Positions 9,292 through 19,378 of a stretch of 64,000 bases of DNA are shown here, one piece after another. The notes beneath the pieces were generated by a model, which worked only from the letters and a program-made list of their open reading frames with translations, did no database searches and had not been told where the DNA came from. Source of the stretch: Komagataella phaffii GS115 (Eukaryota > Ascomycota > Pichiomycetes > Pichiales > Pichiaceae). A program made the translations under genes and the position numbers. The stretch lies in contig NC_012964.1 in NCBI RefSeq assembly GCF_000027005.1, forward strand, positions 1,860,001-1,924,000, given 5' to 3'. Within the stretch, counting starts at the first letter, position 1, and each line of letters opens with the position of its first letter.

Positions 9292-9942
9292 ATGCTACGA
9301 CTAGGATTACGAGCTACTTTGCGACCAGTTCGTTCTTCCGTAACCCCATTGAGGCTCGCAAATTCTGTGAGATTGCAAAGCTCTTCGGCTGCTAAGAAAC
9401 CCACCGGAATAAAGAAACTTTTTCAGGAGTATGGCTACTCGGCTTTGGGTGTTTACCTTGGACTCACAGCTCTAGATCTGCCGTTGTGCTTTTTGGCGGT
9501 TCACTCCCTAGGGCAAGAAAAAGTTGGAGAGCTACAGAATAAGGTAAAGAAATTTTTCGGGTTTAGTCCCAAAGAGGTTGAAGCCACTGATAAAGAGGAA
9601 GATTACTGGAGTATCATACTAACAGAATTTTTCATTGCTTATGGAATCCACAAATCACTGATCTTTATACGAGTACCACTGACCGCAGCCATAACCCCAG
9701 CCTTAGTTAAGAAACTGAGATCCCTTGGATTCAATGTCGGGAAGACAAAACTAACTACGATTGCTTCCGCAACGAAGGAATCCGTTTCCCAACATGGGCT
9801 CAAGCATACGATGAGTACTAAAGGAGCATCTGAAGTCGTCAGCAAGGCCAATCAAGTAAAACCTATCGATTACACGGCATCTGATCCGAAATTCGGAAAA
9901 TCACCTAATAAGCGTCAAAAATGGTGGAACTTTTTCTTCTAG
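9292..9942 (+). CDS. Mitochondrial DUF1279 (FAM210/Nat2-like) membrane protein
   Basis: The 216-residue protein begins with a mitochondrial presequence (MLRLGLRATLRPVRSSVTPL, rich in R, L, S, no acidic residue). It continues with the DUF1279 pattern: KKLFQEYGYSALGVYLGLTA, a hydrophobic segment (about residues 51-72), a charged linker (KVKKFFGFSPKEVE), and a second membrane segment near IILTEFFIAYGIHKSLIFIR followed by PLTAAITPALVKKLRSLGF. Metazoan FAM210 proteins and S. cerevisiae Nat2 carry this domain. The name Nat2 implies N-acetyltransferase activity, which the domain does not support. A role in the inner membrane or in mitochondrial translation is only inference. The stop is 70 bp from the convergent TCD gene. 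Confidence 0.65.
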   Translation: MLRLGLRATLRPVRSSVTPLRLANSVRLQSSSAAKKPTGIKKLFQEYGYSALGVYLGLTALDLPLCFLAVHSLGQEKVGELQNKVKKFFGFSPKEVEATDKEEDYWSIILTEFFIAYGIHKSLIFIRVPLTAAITPALVKKLRSLGFNVGKTKLTTIASATKESVSQHGLKHTMSTKGASEVVSKANQVKPIDYTASDPKFGKSPNKRQKWWNFFF

Positions 9943-10012
9943 AGTGAAAGGTTTAAACTTCTGTATATACATGTAAACTTTTAGCGTTGCCATCACCCCC
10001 ATTCGAACCCTC

Positions 10013-11301
10013 TCATCTAAACTGAGAGTAAAATTTCTCTTCTGCAAAACGTTTTTCGACCAACTGTATAACCTCTGGAGGGTATACTGATTCCAACTTT
10101 TCCCCGCCTTTCAGCACTCGTTGTTCATGCAATTTCTGTTCCTCTTTGGTCATGACTACAATATTCTGAAGAGACAGCTTCTTTGCCGGGTCCCATTGTG
10201 ATAGAGTCAATCTTGTAGAGTAATTACTGATAGGTGACTTTCCCCGGAAAATCTCTTCAACAATGTAGATGATGTCAGTGTTGGGTATGGGTATCCTTTG
10301 CTCAGTGTTTCCGAGCCTGGATTGTTGACCGGCCAACGACTGTATGATACCGTCAACTTTTGTTCGACTCTTTCCTACTATAGGCTCCATGGGGTAGTCG
10401 GCTATGTCACATAGAATATAGGTAGCCAAGGCTAGTCCAAACATGGCCGGCATGGTTCCCAAAACGGGGAGAATACGCACCCTAAAATTCTGCAAAGCAC
10501 TCAATTCACCAACTTTACCTTTCTCGTACTCTTCATCCGGCAAAGGCAGCAGGGAAGCCTTGCCAGGAGCTGGTTTTTCACTTGAAAACACAACAGGTAT
10601 TTTCTTCAGAATTCCTCTCTTTTTAAGCCTTCTTCTTACCGAACGGGCTAAGGAGTCTTCTTCAGTACATGAAATATCTCCCACGTTGATTCTGGTGGGG
10701 TCGCTCTTGCAGGCTGCTCCCATGGAAGACACGACTTTGAGATTTCTTTCACAGCAGAAAGAAAGAAGGTCTACTTTGGTGTCGATATTATCTATGCAGT
10801 CGACAATGTAGTCAGGGGTTCCTTCCAGAAGTAACTGCTGGGCATTGTTAATATCGAACAACTCATTATGAGTTTCAACGGTGACCCAAGGAGCAATTCT
10901 AAGTATATGCTTTTTTAAACATTCAACTTTGGGGGTACCAACATCCTCCAACTGAGCTACAGCATGTCTGTTCAGTGAAGACAAAGAAACCTGGTCAAAA
11001 TCAACAATTCTAATATGTGATATTCCTGATCGAATGAGAGATATGATACAGTTGGAACCAACTCCTCCGCAACCTACAATCACAACGAAAGTATTCCTAT
11101 TTTGTCCAATCCTTCTTCACCAAGGAAGCTGTAGTTTCTGGCGAGCTGTTCTCTAATCAGGCTTTCGTCATACTTTCTGGGCTTTCTAATTGAAGTTTTA
11201 GTAGGAGGGGTGGTAACTTCAAATTTTTTGTGGTACCAATCCAACAGAAAGGCAGTTGCCAACGCCGATAGAACTGAGCATGTCAGGATTTTGCTAGACA
11301 T
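10013..11301 (-). CDS. tRNA threonylcarbamoyladenosine dehydratase (Tcd1/Tcd2), interrupted by a frameshift
   Basis: Tcd proteins are E1-like enzymes of the mitochondrial outer membrane that use ATP to cyclise t6A37 of tRNA to ct6A. The N-terminal frame (ATG at 11301) has a hydrophobic anchor (LTCSVLSALATAFLLDW) and the family motif LIREQLARNYSFLGEEGLDK, then reaches a stop at 11080. The catalytic part resumes in another frame with the nucleotide-binding GCGGVGSN, then DFDQVSLSSLNRHA, DCIDNIDTKVDLL and SSMGAACKSDPTRINVGD, and ends in YSQFR as in S. cerevisiae Tcd1. That second frame has no ATG near its start. One extra base near plus-strand T4 (11100-11103) would join the parts into about 429 residues. 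A real mutation or a sequence error are both possible. Tcd1 and Tcd2 cannot be told apart here. Confidence 0.85.
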
Positions 11302-11440
11302 TATACATTAGAGAGTGTGCCTCTAGTTAGTGCCTGGTACTTAATGGAGTTGAAGATTTTGTAAGTTTCAGAATTTTTTTTCTCTTCCCATTGCCACAAC
11401 AAAGGAAAAGTCGCGGAACATCTGTCATTTACTTAATTAT

Positions 11441-12685
11441 CTATAACTTTAGGTTCTGGGAAGCACGGGCCTTCAATTTAGCAGGCCCATGAGGGAACTC
11501 CACTATCACGGATCCCACCAAACAAACCAATACCAACAATATACATACTGTACCAAAAATCGCTCCCATCACTCTGAATGCTGGCAATCCAAAGGAATGA
11601 TACACTTGTGTGCAACCAACCGAAAGGGTACCAATGGGGAAAGTCATCGTCCACCATGCTCGTGAAAATGGAATAGGGTAGTAGAATATACATGTCGCTG
11701 TGGAGATTGCTAAGATGAAAAATCCAAACGAAAGAAGTATTAAGGACCAAAAGAAACACTCCCAATGGATAACAACACGGACCAAATCGTGATTAAGTAA
11801 GTTTTCTGTTTCACCAAAGAAATTGGACATATTATAAGACTGGTTGGCTATGCCCCACGCTCCTTGTCCCATAAGGCCTATCGGGGCAAAAGTAGCGAAG
11901 GTAGCAGCTTTGGGAGGGAGCTTTAGCAGTAGCAGTCTACCAAAGAAGACATAAATGAATCCGAACCCTAGGCAAATGGAATTTGCCCATAGCAAGAATG
12001 AAACTATGCTGGTAGTCATTTGAAGACTTCTGTGGTCATTCATGTCTCGAGCGACCAGGGCTCCGCAAGCTGCACACACTGTCAGTGGTAGAACCGGCAG
12101 AATCAATGAAAAGTTAACCTGTGGAGGGCCGATCTTGGATTTTGAAAAAAGGATGAACACTAGAAACCAACCACAAAAGATGGCAAGAATGACATTTATC
12201 CACCAGAACACAAACTGTCCTACCACAAACTTTCCGTCTGCTAGATAATGGATCATGTTAGTCAGGGTAGACCAACCCATTGAGTAAGGCCCCAAGAAAA
12301 CACTAAACGCTGGATCTTGAATGAGGTCTTTGCGAAATACTGGAAACTTGTACAGCTTCAACGCGGTGAAACTAGTTACCAATATAAATAAAAGGAGCGA
12401 GATACCCCACATTATCAGCCCAAGGACTTCCAACCATCTTGCAGGGTAGGGGAATTTGTACAGTATCCCGGCACATATTCCAGTGGACATGAACGCTATG
12501 TTCCATATTGGATGGTATTCTTTGATGTAGTGCTCCCAGAAAATATTATGTCCCTGGTGACTCAGAATGCTGTGTTCGTCTGAAGGGGTGACTAATGTTA
12601 CCGATTGTGCTTCTAAATCTTGAGGAGTGCTGGAATTGGGATCTCCATCTGTGTTTTCTCTGGGTAAATCATTACTAGCAGGCAT
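11441..12685 (-). CDS. SSU1: Ssu1-like sulfite efflux transporter (TDT family)
   Basis: A 414-residue membrane protein of the tellurite-resistance/dicarboxylate (TDT) family, in which fungal Ssu1 exports sulfite across the plasma membrane. After a polar cytosolic N-terminus (about 55 residues), the conserved HPIWNIAFMSTGICAGILY opens the first of about ten membrane segments. Further family features are FLGPYSMGWSTLTNMIHYL, PPKAATFATFAPIGLMGQGAWG and, near the end, SRAWWTMTFPIGTLSVGC. The start at 12685 is the first ATG of the frame. Other TDT members transport malate, but the sequence looks closest to the Ssu1 branch. Upstream lies a 556-bp gap shared with a divergent gene at 13242. Confidence 0.75.
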   Translation of the reverse strand: MPASNDLPRENTDGDPNSSTPQDLEAQSVTLVTPSDEHSILSHQGHNIFWEHYIKEYHPIWNIAFMSTGICAGILYKFPYPARWLEVLGLIMWGISLLLFILVTSFTALKLYKFPVFRKDLIQDPAFSVFLGPYSMGWSTLTNMIHYLADGKFVVGQFVFWWINVILAIFCGWFLVFILFSKSKIGPPQVNFSLILPVLPLTVCAACGALVARDMNDHRSLQMTTSIVSFLLWANSICLGFGFIYVFFGRLLLLKLPPKAATFATFAPIGLMGQGAWGIANQSYNMSNFFGETENLLNHDLVRVVIHWECFFWSLILLSFGFFILAISTATCIFYYPIPFSRAWWTMTFPIGTLSVGCTQVYHSFGLPAFRVMGAIFGTVCILLVLVCLVGSVIVEFPHGPAKLKARASQNLKL

Positions 12686-13241
12686 CCTGTTTGCTATCGA
12701 TTGGTGTAAAAACTGATTCCACCTTCAATAAGAGAGCATGACGAAGTGCCCATCTTATGCTCATCCTGCCGTCATGGTTTTTCTGTAATGGGAATAAATA
12801 GGCGCGACAATGCCTGCGATGATGGCCACGGAAATGGCAGTGATGTGGAGAAAAGGGCTTCAAATGAGGAGTCCGGTGCAACAAATATGAGAACTGAATC
12901 TACCACTTTCTTTTGACAATAGTCAGTAGTCAAGTAAGTTCGAAAGCCGTCAACTGAGCCTTTGTAAAGACGATTAAGATACTTACAATTGATGGAACGA
13001 GTCCATTGCGCGGAAAGTTGGTAGTAATACCACTAGATCAAGGTGATCCGTATTAGAGCTACTGTCCAAGGCTTGAAGCTTATTTTGTTACTGATATCAC
13101 TTCATTACAGACCACTTAAAGTCCAATCATTACGCTGACAGTTACCTCAGCGTAGGTGAGACAGAGGGCGCGAATGTCCATCAACATTCGCCAACTGTGT
13201 TCAACCAGAAAAAAAACTTCATACAAATCACCAACAGCTAG
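12686..13241. other. Divergent intergenic region, SSU1-like gene and 13242 gene
   Basis: This gap holds the promoters of two divergently transcribed genes. Open frames on the minus strand (12675-12884, 13116-13337) are short, overlap gene starts and resemble nothing. I recognise no RNA gene or clear regulatory motif in it. Confidence 0.4.
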
Positions 13242-14270
13242 ATGTATCTGTCCGTAAGACAGTTTTCCTCCCAGAAGCCTTGCAGACAGTTGTCTCAAGA
13301 ACTTCTCAACAAGTTTGAGGAGTATATTGTTTATCAAAAAACCCCAAAGAAGCTCAAAACAATGATATACAGACCCACCAATTCACAACAATTAATTGCA
13401 GCAGACTTGATTGATTCTACGGGGAAGCCATTGGCTCCGCAAACATATAAAGGCCCGCCTCGTCAAAATGATCTTGTCAAACTGATCAACCAGTGTGAAT
13501 CTTATGATGAGTTTCTCAAGGTCCGCCAGCTCATTTTTGATGTTACTAGAAATTCCAAGAAGAAGCCTTCAGTTTTGACATCCAAGCCATTGACTCCGTT
13601 TTTGATCAAAGCGGCTCAACTAAACCGCCTCCCTCATTCGTTGACTACTTTGTGGACGCTTCCGACTGAATGGTATTCTCAGTTTGATCCCTCGATTGCA
13701 TCAACTGTAGTGATGTTGGAGTACCTCAAAGTTGCAGAACGAGGTACTACGGACCAACATCTTGACCATGCATCGTTGGATAAACGTTTACAGAAGTCCG
13801 AAAAGATACTCCGGGATAAGTTTCAAGATGCTATAGCGGAGCAAGTTCAGCAGGATCCTCTAACCAATTTGTTAAAACTGAGCTGCCATATCAAAGCGGA
13901 GGAGATCAACAACTTCAACTCGGTGGTGCAACTTGAACCCTATTTAGAACTCCATTTGGCTAAAGGAGCCGCCATAAAACTCCCAGATGTGTCTCGTTTT
14001 GCCTTGAAGTCCGTTGCCCAAGGCTCCAAGTTCAAGATCTACGCGCAATACAAATACGACTACTGCAAGATCCAGATCGTTAATGCTTCCCTGAACAACT
14101 TGCAGGCCCACATCTCAAATCCTGCCATTGCAGAAATCATCCACAAGCTAACTCCTTTCTTGGATACTATGGAAACGATTGGTGAGTCAATTGGATATTC
14201 CAATCTCTTGGTTGAGTTTGAGAACACCATGCAATTCCCTAAGCATATCCCCCCACCATCGTCTGAGTGA
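13242..14270 (+). CDS. Unrecognised protein, probably mitochondrial
   Basis: I do not recognise this 342-residue protein. Its start (MYLSVRQFSSQKPCRQLSQE) is basic and hydroxylated with an RQFSSQ stretch, like a cleaved mitochondrial presequence. The mature part is soluble, with no membrane segment. It looks mostly helical, with segments such as NDLVKLINQCESYDEFLKVRQLIFDV, LTPFLIKAAQLNRLPHSL and a lysine-rich QKSEKILRDKFQDAIAEQV. The spacing suggests a helical-repeat (PPR-like) fold, as in yeast mitochondrial RNA or ribosome factors; this is inference only. The reading frame is complete and well isolated, so I am confident that it is a gene. It is followed on the same strand by GCD2 after 194 bp. 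Confidence 0.6.
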   Translation: MYLSVRQFSSQKPCRQLSQELLNKFEEYIVYQKTPKKLKTMIYRPTNSQQLIAADLIDSTGKPLAPQTYKGPPRQNDLVKLINQCESYDEFLKVRQLIFDVTRNSKKKPSVLTSKPLTPFLIKAAQLNRLPHSLTTLWTLPTEWYSQFDPSIASTVVMLEYLKVAERGTTDQHLDHASLDKRLQKSEKILRDKFQDAIAEQVQQDPLTNLLKLSCHIKAEEINNFNSVVQLEPYLELHLAKGAAIKLPDVSRFALKSVAQGSKFKIYAQYKYDYCKIQIVNASLNNLQAHISNPAIAEIIHKLTPFLDTMETIGESIGYSNLLVEFENTMQFPKHIPPPSSE

Positions 14271-14464
14271 TTTATAGTGACTTCTTGTATATACCATAGA
14301 GGTGGTCCTAAAGAAGGAGATCCAACACCCCCCTTAGCCTAACATGTACATCTTTTCCACTTCCTTCTTCCATTTGGCTGATAGAACTTCGCGATTGTAG
14401 AACCTATATTTTTTTTTTTCCATCGCTTTTCTTCTAGTACGGAATTTCTCATCTACAGCCAAAC

Positions 14465-15877
14465 ATGAGTGAAGGGACCAAGCCCGAAACTAGTCAACTT
14501 ACCAATAAGGAGCTCAAAGAGCTTAAGAAGAAGGAGAAGGCTGCAAAGAGAGCGGCCAAAAAAGAATCCATTGGAATCAAACCTGATGCCCCACAACGCC
14601 GTGGTGGTGATAGACCCAAAACTGCTTCTAACATCAAGAAACAAATTAACCAGTCCAAGACCCAATCAGAGACCTTGAAGATCCCTCCATTATTTGGTCA
14701 TTTAGAAACGAGAGAACAGAGAATTAGCAGTACCCCACCGCAATTGGCTAATATTGTACACCCCTCTATTCTCACTCTTTGTTTAAAGTACAGTACGTTC
14801 AAGATCGTGGGATCTACGCATAGGTGCCAAGCAATGCTAGAAGCTTTCAAGGATGTGATTGAATCTTACAAAACCCCAGAGGGTACTTCCTTGTCCAGAC
14901 ATTTAACTGGCCACCTGTCTCATCAAATTGAGTACTTGAAGAGTGCTCGTCCCCTAAGTACTTCTATGGGAAATACTATCCGCTGGTTGAAACAGGAAAT
15001 TAGTTTGATTTCGATTGACGAGACTGATGAACAGGCCCAACTGATTTTGACCGAAAAAATCGATGTTTATATTAAGGAAAAGATTGAGTATGCTAACATC
15101 GCCATCACAGACAGCACTATCCAGCATATTGTGGATGGAAGCACAGTCTTAACATTTGGACACTCACAGGTTCTTTTGCATATATTCAAGCATGTTGCTA
15201 CGGAGTTAAACCGCAAGTTCAAGTTGGTCATCGTTGATTCCAGACCTTTATTTGAGGGAAAGAAACTTGCCACAGAATTAAGCGGATATCCAAACATATC
15301 ATGCCAATACATTTTCATAAATTCTCTCTCATCAATCCTTCAAGAACCTGTTGATGTGGTACTGCTGGGAGCGCATGCCATGCTTTCGAATGGAAGACTT
15401 TATTCCAGGGTGGGTACTGCTCTTATTGCTATGAGTGCTCACAAGAGAGACATACCTGTATTGGTTTGCTGTCAAAGTATCAAGTTCAGTGACAAAGTGC
15501 AATTGGATTCTGTGACCATGAACGAACTCTCTGAAGGTCAAGATCTTTTAACCATGGGATCGAAACCAACAAAAAGAAATGGTTTTGCATTGGAGCAGTT
15601 TCTGAAGGAAAAAAGAACGCAAAAAGAAGAAGAATCCAAAGGAAAAAAGAATTCCAACAACAACAACAACAGTAATAGTAACGGTGTCTCGTTGACAAAG
15701 CCTGAAGATCCTTTGGCAAACTACAGAGAAATAGACAATGTCACCATATTGAATATCATGTATGATCTGACTCCTCCAGAATACATTCAAAAAGTCATCA
15801 CTGAAGTAGGTTCTTTGCCCCCGTCCTCAGTTCCAGTAATTTTAAGAGAATACAAAGGTAACAGCAGTAACAGTTAG
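14465..15877 (+). CDS. GCD2: Translation initiation factor eIF2B, delta subunit (Gcd2)
   Basis: Gcd2 is the delta, regulatory subunit of eIF2B, the guanine-nucleotide exchange factor for eIF2; it senses phosphorylated eIF2 in general amino-acid control. The 470-residue protein has a lysine-rich N-terminus (LKELKKKEKAAKRAAKK) and then the eIF2B alpha/beta/delta-type Rossmann-like domain: IHPSILTLCLKYS-like start (VHPSIL), STSMGNTIRWLKQEI, GSTVLTFGHSQVLL, VIVDSRPLFEGKKLA, VVLLGAHAMLSNGRLYSRVG and PVLVCCQSIKFSDKV. Near the C-terminus is NIMYDLTPPEYI, the usual delta ending. An Asn-rich low-complexity insert (KKNSNNNNNSNSNG) sits near residue 400. It is shorter than S. cerevisiae Gcd2 (about 651 residues), mainly at the N-terminus. 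Confidence 0.96.
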   Translation: MSEGTKPETSQLTNKELKELKKKEKAAKRAAKKESIGIKPDAPQRRGGDRPKTASNIKKQINQSKTQSETLKIPPLFGHLETREQRISSTPPQLANIVHPSILTLCLKYSTFKIVGSTHRCQAMLEAFKDVIESYKTPEGTSLSRHLTGHLSHQIEYLKSARPLSTSMGNTIRWLKQEISLISIDETDEQAQLILTEKIDVYIKEKIEYANIAITDSTIQHIVDGSTVLTFGHSQVLLHIFKHVATELNRKFKLVIVDSRPLFEGKKLATELSGYPNISCQYIFINSLSSILQEPVDVVLLGAHAMLSNGRLYSRVGTALIAMSAHKRDIPVLVCCQSIKFSDKVQLDSVTMNELSEGQDLLTMGSKPTKRNGFALEQFLKEKRTQKEEESKGKKNSNNNNNSNSNGVSLTKPEDPLANYREIDNVTILNIMYDLTPPEYIQKVITEVGSLPPSSVPVILREYKGNSSNS

Positions 15878-16010
15878 AGAAGCAAATATATATGTCTATA
15901 ATTCAGCGCTTGCCATCTACTTTTATTTAAAAACATTTGATACTTTCTTCAATCTACTTCTTGACTTTAAAAGTACCTTCCTATTGTTATCTCTACTGTT
16001 CCTTTACTAA

Positions 16011-17954
16011 TTACCTACCCTGTCCGTTTCCATCGGCAGAACTAACGTTCTGGTCCAAAGATGCTTTCCTTTCTTCTGCCAACTTTTCAAGTTGCTCCCA
16101 CTTGGCTGCTCGCTGAGCATCTTGTTTCTTACGCTCGTGGGATTGTTCCTCGTACAAGGTTGCACATTTCTGATATAACTCAGGGTTAAGTTCCATGAAA
16201 AAGTTTATGGCACCGAGGGCCAAGGCAGTAATGGTGTTGTTCCAATTTCCTCCTGAAACATCGCTCTGCTGATTTTGGAACTGGGAAATCAATTGCTGGT
16301 GTTGAAGGTTCACATATGAATTGCTCTCATGTTCATAATGACTATCCAGTAGTTCATCGCCGTCTGCGTCGTCCCCCACCTCTACTGTATTGGTGGTGGG
16401 AGTAGAGTTAGCAGTGGCCTGATCCTGGGGAATGTTCTGCGAGATAATCTCATACAGGGAAGGGTACAGAATGCTCAGGATGTTTTCATTGTCTTCTGCA
16501 ATTAGTCCTAAGAATCTGTCTGAATTCCAAAAGCATAGTGCTTTCTCACTGACTTGGAAATGTGGGGATGAGATACACTTTGCCAATTGGGCAAATAGGG
16601 GAGTATCAATCTTTAGGAATTCGGATGGTTTCATTATCTCCAAAATGTCCTCAATCTCATTGAGAAACATAACTTCCTTTGGAGAATTGACTTTGGGCCA
16701 ATACTTAAGAAGGCCATTCACAACATCCTCCGTGAGCTTCTCATCTTTTTCAATAAATTGAACAACGCAATATGCTAACTGTGGATGATATAGGGAAAGT
16801 GATCGTGCCTTATGCAAAGGAATCAAGATTCGACATAAAAAATTCTTGTGTTCCTCTTTAAGTGGAAGAGCAAATCCGTTGATAATTGAGCCTAATATTT
16901 CAAGTAGTTCAGGAATACCGTTGAATCGCCCAGTCTCATAGATGAATTGGAGAAAGATATTGTTGATAGAACGGCGAATAAAAGCTCGCAATGATAAAAA
17001 CTTACCATAAATTCGATGGAGTACAGTTTTCAGGCAGTCTCTTTCTTTTGGATCTTCACTGTCGAACAATTCCAACATTGTGAGAACAAATTTATGATCA
17101 ATGAACTGTTTGGCAATGGTGTGGTTGAAGTCGGGAGACTGGACAAAAGTGAGGAAAAAATCATAGACCGCCTGCATGTGAGGCCACGACAATTCAAAGA
17201 CGGGTTCATCTTCATCCGGATCATAAATGTCTCCGATGGGATTTACAGGTGGAGGAATAGGTCGGAAAATATTGGTCTTGAACATTGTAACCACATGCTG
17301 GTATATTTCTTCAGTGTAAGTAAACTCGTTAGATGCAATGAAATTGGTCAACTCTTGCAACGTCATGGTTTTCAGTTCCTTGTTCGTAAGTTCAGATGAT
17401 GGATCACTAAAGTCGAACATGACGTTACATTGGTCGACTTTTTCAATGAAAAGATCCAACCGTTCTTCAACGGGGACCTCATGAAAGGTTGGAAGCCGTT
17501 TAAATTCCACAGTGCCACTTGATGGCTCAAATCGGGAAGAGTTATGCCTCTTTGGAGTCTTTATTAAATCAATGTCTGTGTGGTGCTGTGGTGATGGATA
17601 GTTCTCAAAAGAGTGCAAACTGTGAGGCACCTCTAGTGGATCAGTAATGGGCGCATGTATATCAACTTGGACGCCATTCACGTTTGAATTGCTACTGGGA
17701 GGGTCAGTCTGCTGTTGACTTATGGATACAGCAATAGGAGTCTGAACCTTCGGAGTGAGCAATGTGGGAGTCGTAGGAGTCTTCCGTTTATCCTTTTCCT
17801 TTTCCTTATCCCTGGAATTCTTCTCTGAGTTTGTAGGCTTCTTGTCTTTGCTACTGGATGAAGATGCACCTCCCGAACTAACTGAAGCATCCTTCTTTTT
17901 GCTATTTGAGCTAGTAGACTTTGCTCTTGTTAGTTTCTTGAAGCTTTTCATCAT
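16011..17954 (-). CDS. RTS1: Protein phosphatase 2A regulatory subunit B' (B56), Rts1
   Basis: Rts1 is the B56-type subunit that directs PP2A to stress-response, septin and centromere substrates. The 647-residue protein has a long Ser/Lys-rich, low-complexity N-terminus (about residues 1-150), then the B56 HEAT-like core. Core features include [25 protein letters not shown]-like [60 protein letters not shown], and the conserved [17 protein letters not shown]. The C-terminus is charged ([20 protein letters not shown]), as in the family. Two ATGs are adjacent at the start; I took the first. RRD1, encoded at 21557, acts on the same phosphatase. Confidence 0.96.
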   Translation of the reverse strand: MMKSFKKLTRAKSTSSNSKKKDASVSSGGASSSSSKDKKPTNSEKNSRDKEKEKDKRKTPTTPTLLTPKVQTPIAVSISQQQTDPPSSNSNVNGVQVDIHAPITDPLEVPHSLHSFENYPSPQHHTDIDLIKTPKRHNSSRFEPSSGTVEFKRLPTFHEVPVEERLDLFIEKVDQCNVMFDFSDPSSELTNKELKTMTLQELTNFIASNEFTYTEEIYQHVVTMFKTNIFRPIPPPVNPIGDIYDPDEDEPVFELSWPHMQAVYDFFLTFVQSPDFNHTIAKQFIDHKFVLTMLELFDSEDPKERDCLKTVLHRIYGKFLSLRAFIRRSINNIFLQFIYETGRFNGIPELLEILGSIINGFALPLKEEHKNFLCRILIPLHKARSLSLYHPQLAYCVVQFIEKDEKLTEDVVNGLLKYWPKVNSPKEVMFLNEIEDILEIMKPSEFLKIDTPLFAQLAKCISSPHFQVSEKALCFWNSDRFLGLIAEDNENILSILYPSLYEIISQNIPQDQATANSTPTTNTVEVGDDADGDELLDSHYEHESNSYVNLQHQQLISQFQNQQSDVSGGNWNNTITALALGAINFFMELNPELYQKCATLYEEQSHERKKQDAQRAAKWEQLEKLAEERKASLDQNVSSADGNGQGR

Positions 17955-18379
17955 TTTGGATGTACAAATGGTTTAGTAGCCACTAGTATATTGATGACGC
18001 TGTGTTGGACTGTTGCAATTGGAACGGTGACGAAAACAGGAACACTTGTTTGATATTCTGGCTGTGTGTATTTTGGTGTCGGGAGAGAATCAGGATTTGA
18101 TGGGTGAACGACGACGTCAGTGGGCAGAGGCGCTGGGTGGGAGGAATCAGGAATAGTGGTGGACGGAAAAACGAGGGGGGCACTAATCCTAGCGAGCAGA
18201 GTAATAGGGAACGAGAGAAAATGGTGAAAAATCACTTGCAGGAGTGATCGGTTTTTTCCGCAGATTATTTGAACTCCTCACTTGACGGCTTACATAAGTA
18301 TAATTGAATATAGGTCAATCAATTATGGAGTATGGTCGATTAAACAGACACGAGTAATGAATGTGTGATGCAAAAATGT

Positions 18380-18973
18380 CTAGCTTTGTCTAAGTGTACC
18401 GTCCTCTATGACAGGCATATCCTCTAAAACCCCACTGTTCTTGGCAGAGAGATAACAGTTCCAAATGATGCTGATGACATTAACAGCCAGCAAGCGATGC
18501 TGAACAGGAAAAACATAAAAGTTTGCCAATTGAAACAGGGGCCAAACTTTCCAATTTGCAAAAAGGGTATCCATGTATTTTTCATCAAGTTTCTGTTTCC
18601 ATTGCTGGATGGTAAGGCCCTCCATCATTGCCATACAAGAGTAGTATAACGGGATTCCCACCGGGGCCCAGACCAGTTGATCTACCGCTACACGAGCAAT
18701 TGTATCGCTTACCTTCTGAGACTTTTCAGATTTGAACAGCCTGACTGGCATCCTGATACCGTTTAGAAGTTTGTACCAACGGTCTCCAATGGGCGCAAAG
18801 ATGATACCGCCATAAACAACAGCTCTAAGTGTCCTTTTATAGTCAAAATTAGACACTCCATCAGAGTACAAAGTCTGAGCCAATACATCTCCGGTTCCAA
18901 AAAGAAAGCCTGTGGTGAGGCCGTTGGTGATGATCGGATTTCTCTGCAAAAAATTGTTGTACACTAGCAACAT
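18380..18973 (-). CDS. SYM1: Mpv17/PMP22-family membrane protein Sym1
   Basis: Sym1 is the yeast Mpv17 homologue, an inner mitochondrial membrane channel-like protein needed for growth on ethanol under heat stress. The 197-residue protein follows the family pattern from the start: YNNFLQRNPIITNGLTTGFL, GDVLAQTLY, DYKRTLRAVVYGGIIFAPIG, WYKLLNG, VDQLVWAPVGIPLYYSCM, then WKVWPLFQLANFYVFPVQHR and IIWNCYLSAKNS near the C-terminus. About four membrane segments can be seen. Length is typical. It is transcribed divergently from the PXA-type gene across a 405-bp gap. Peroxisomal PMP22-type relatives exist, but the sequence fits the Sym1 branch better. Confidence 0.9.
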   Translation of the reverse strand: MLLVYNNFLQRNPIITNGLTTGFLFGTGDVLAQTLYSDGVSNFDYKRTLRAVVYGGIIFAPIGDRWYKLLNGIRMPVRLFKSEKSQKVSDTIARVAVDQLVWAPVGIPLYYSCMAMMEGLTIQQWKQKLDEKYMDTLFANWKVWPLFQLANFYVFPVQHRLLAVNVISIIWNCYLSAKNSGVLEDMPVIEDGTLRQS

Positions 18974-19378
18974 GACAAGGTTTCCTTAAACTGAGTTTTT
19001 TCTTTCCTTTATGAACTATCTCTTTTGTAGAATAAGTCTGAAACGGACGTCACTTTCTTGAATGGATTTTAGTGAGTTAGATTATTACGTCAACAAAAGA
19101 AAACTGAAAACTGCTTTTCTGATTAGATTGCGATCGGACATTGAGAATCTTCACCAAGCAAGCGATCTGATCCGTTTGCTTTTTCTGATAACAGTTCCGC
19201 GAAGTTTTACTCTTCCCATTATTTCGTGTTCCCCGGATACTCATTTTCACATGTCTCCCTCTATCGCAAAACGCATATTCCAGTCATGGACCATCACAAG
19301 AATTACTTAAATACATGTGTTTCCACGTTTCCTGTCTTCTTTCCTAACTGTAAGCACTGAATAAAATCCGGCTCGAAG
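18974..19378. other. Divergent intergenic region between SYM1 and the PXA-type gene
   Basis: The 405-bp gap should contain both promoters. An 82-codon open frame at 19062-19310 lies in it on the plus strand; its composition looks random and it resembles no family. I see no RNA gene. Confidence 0.4.

Noticed and set aside
9990..10015. GGGTTCGAATG on the minus strand after the DUF1279 gene
   Set aside because: A tRNA here would need its 5' half inside the TCD coding end, where no A box exists.
11080..11110. Programmed ribosomal frameshift in the TCD gene
   Set aside because: The site lacks the known yeast +1 signal (CTT AGG C) and is not a canonical -1 heptamer; mutation or sequence error is simpler.
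19062..19310. 82-codon frame between SYM1 and the PXA-type gene
   Set aside because: It lies in a divergent promoter gap and its peptide shows no domain-like pattern.
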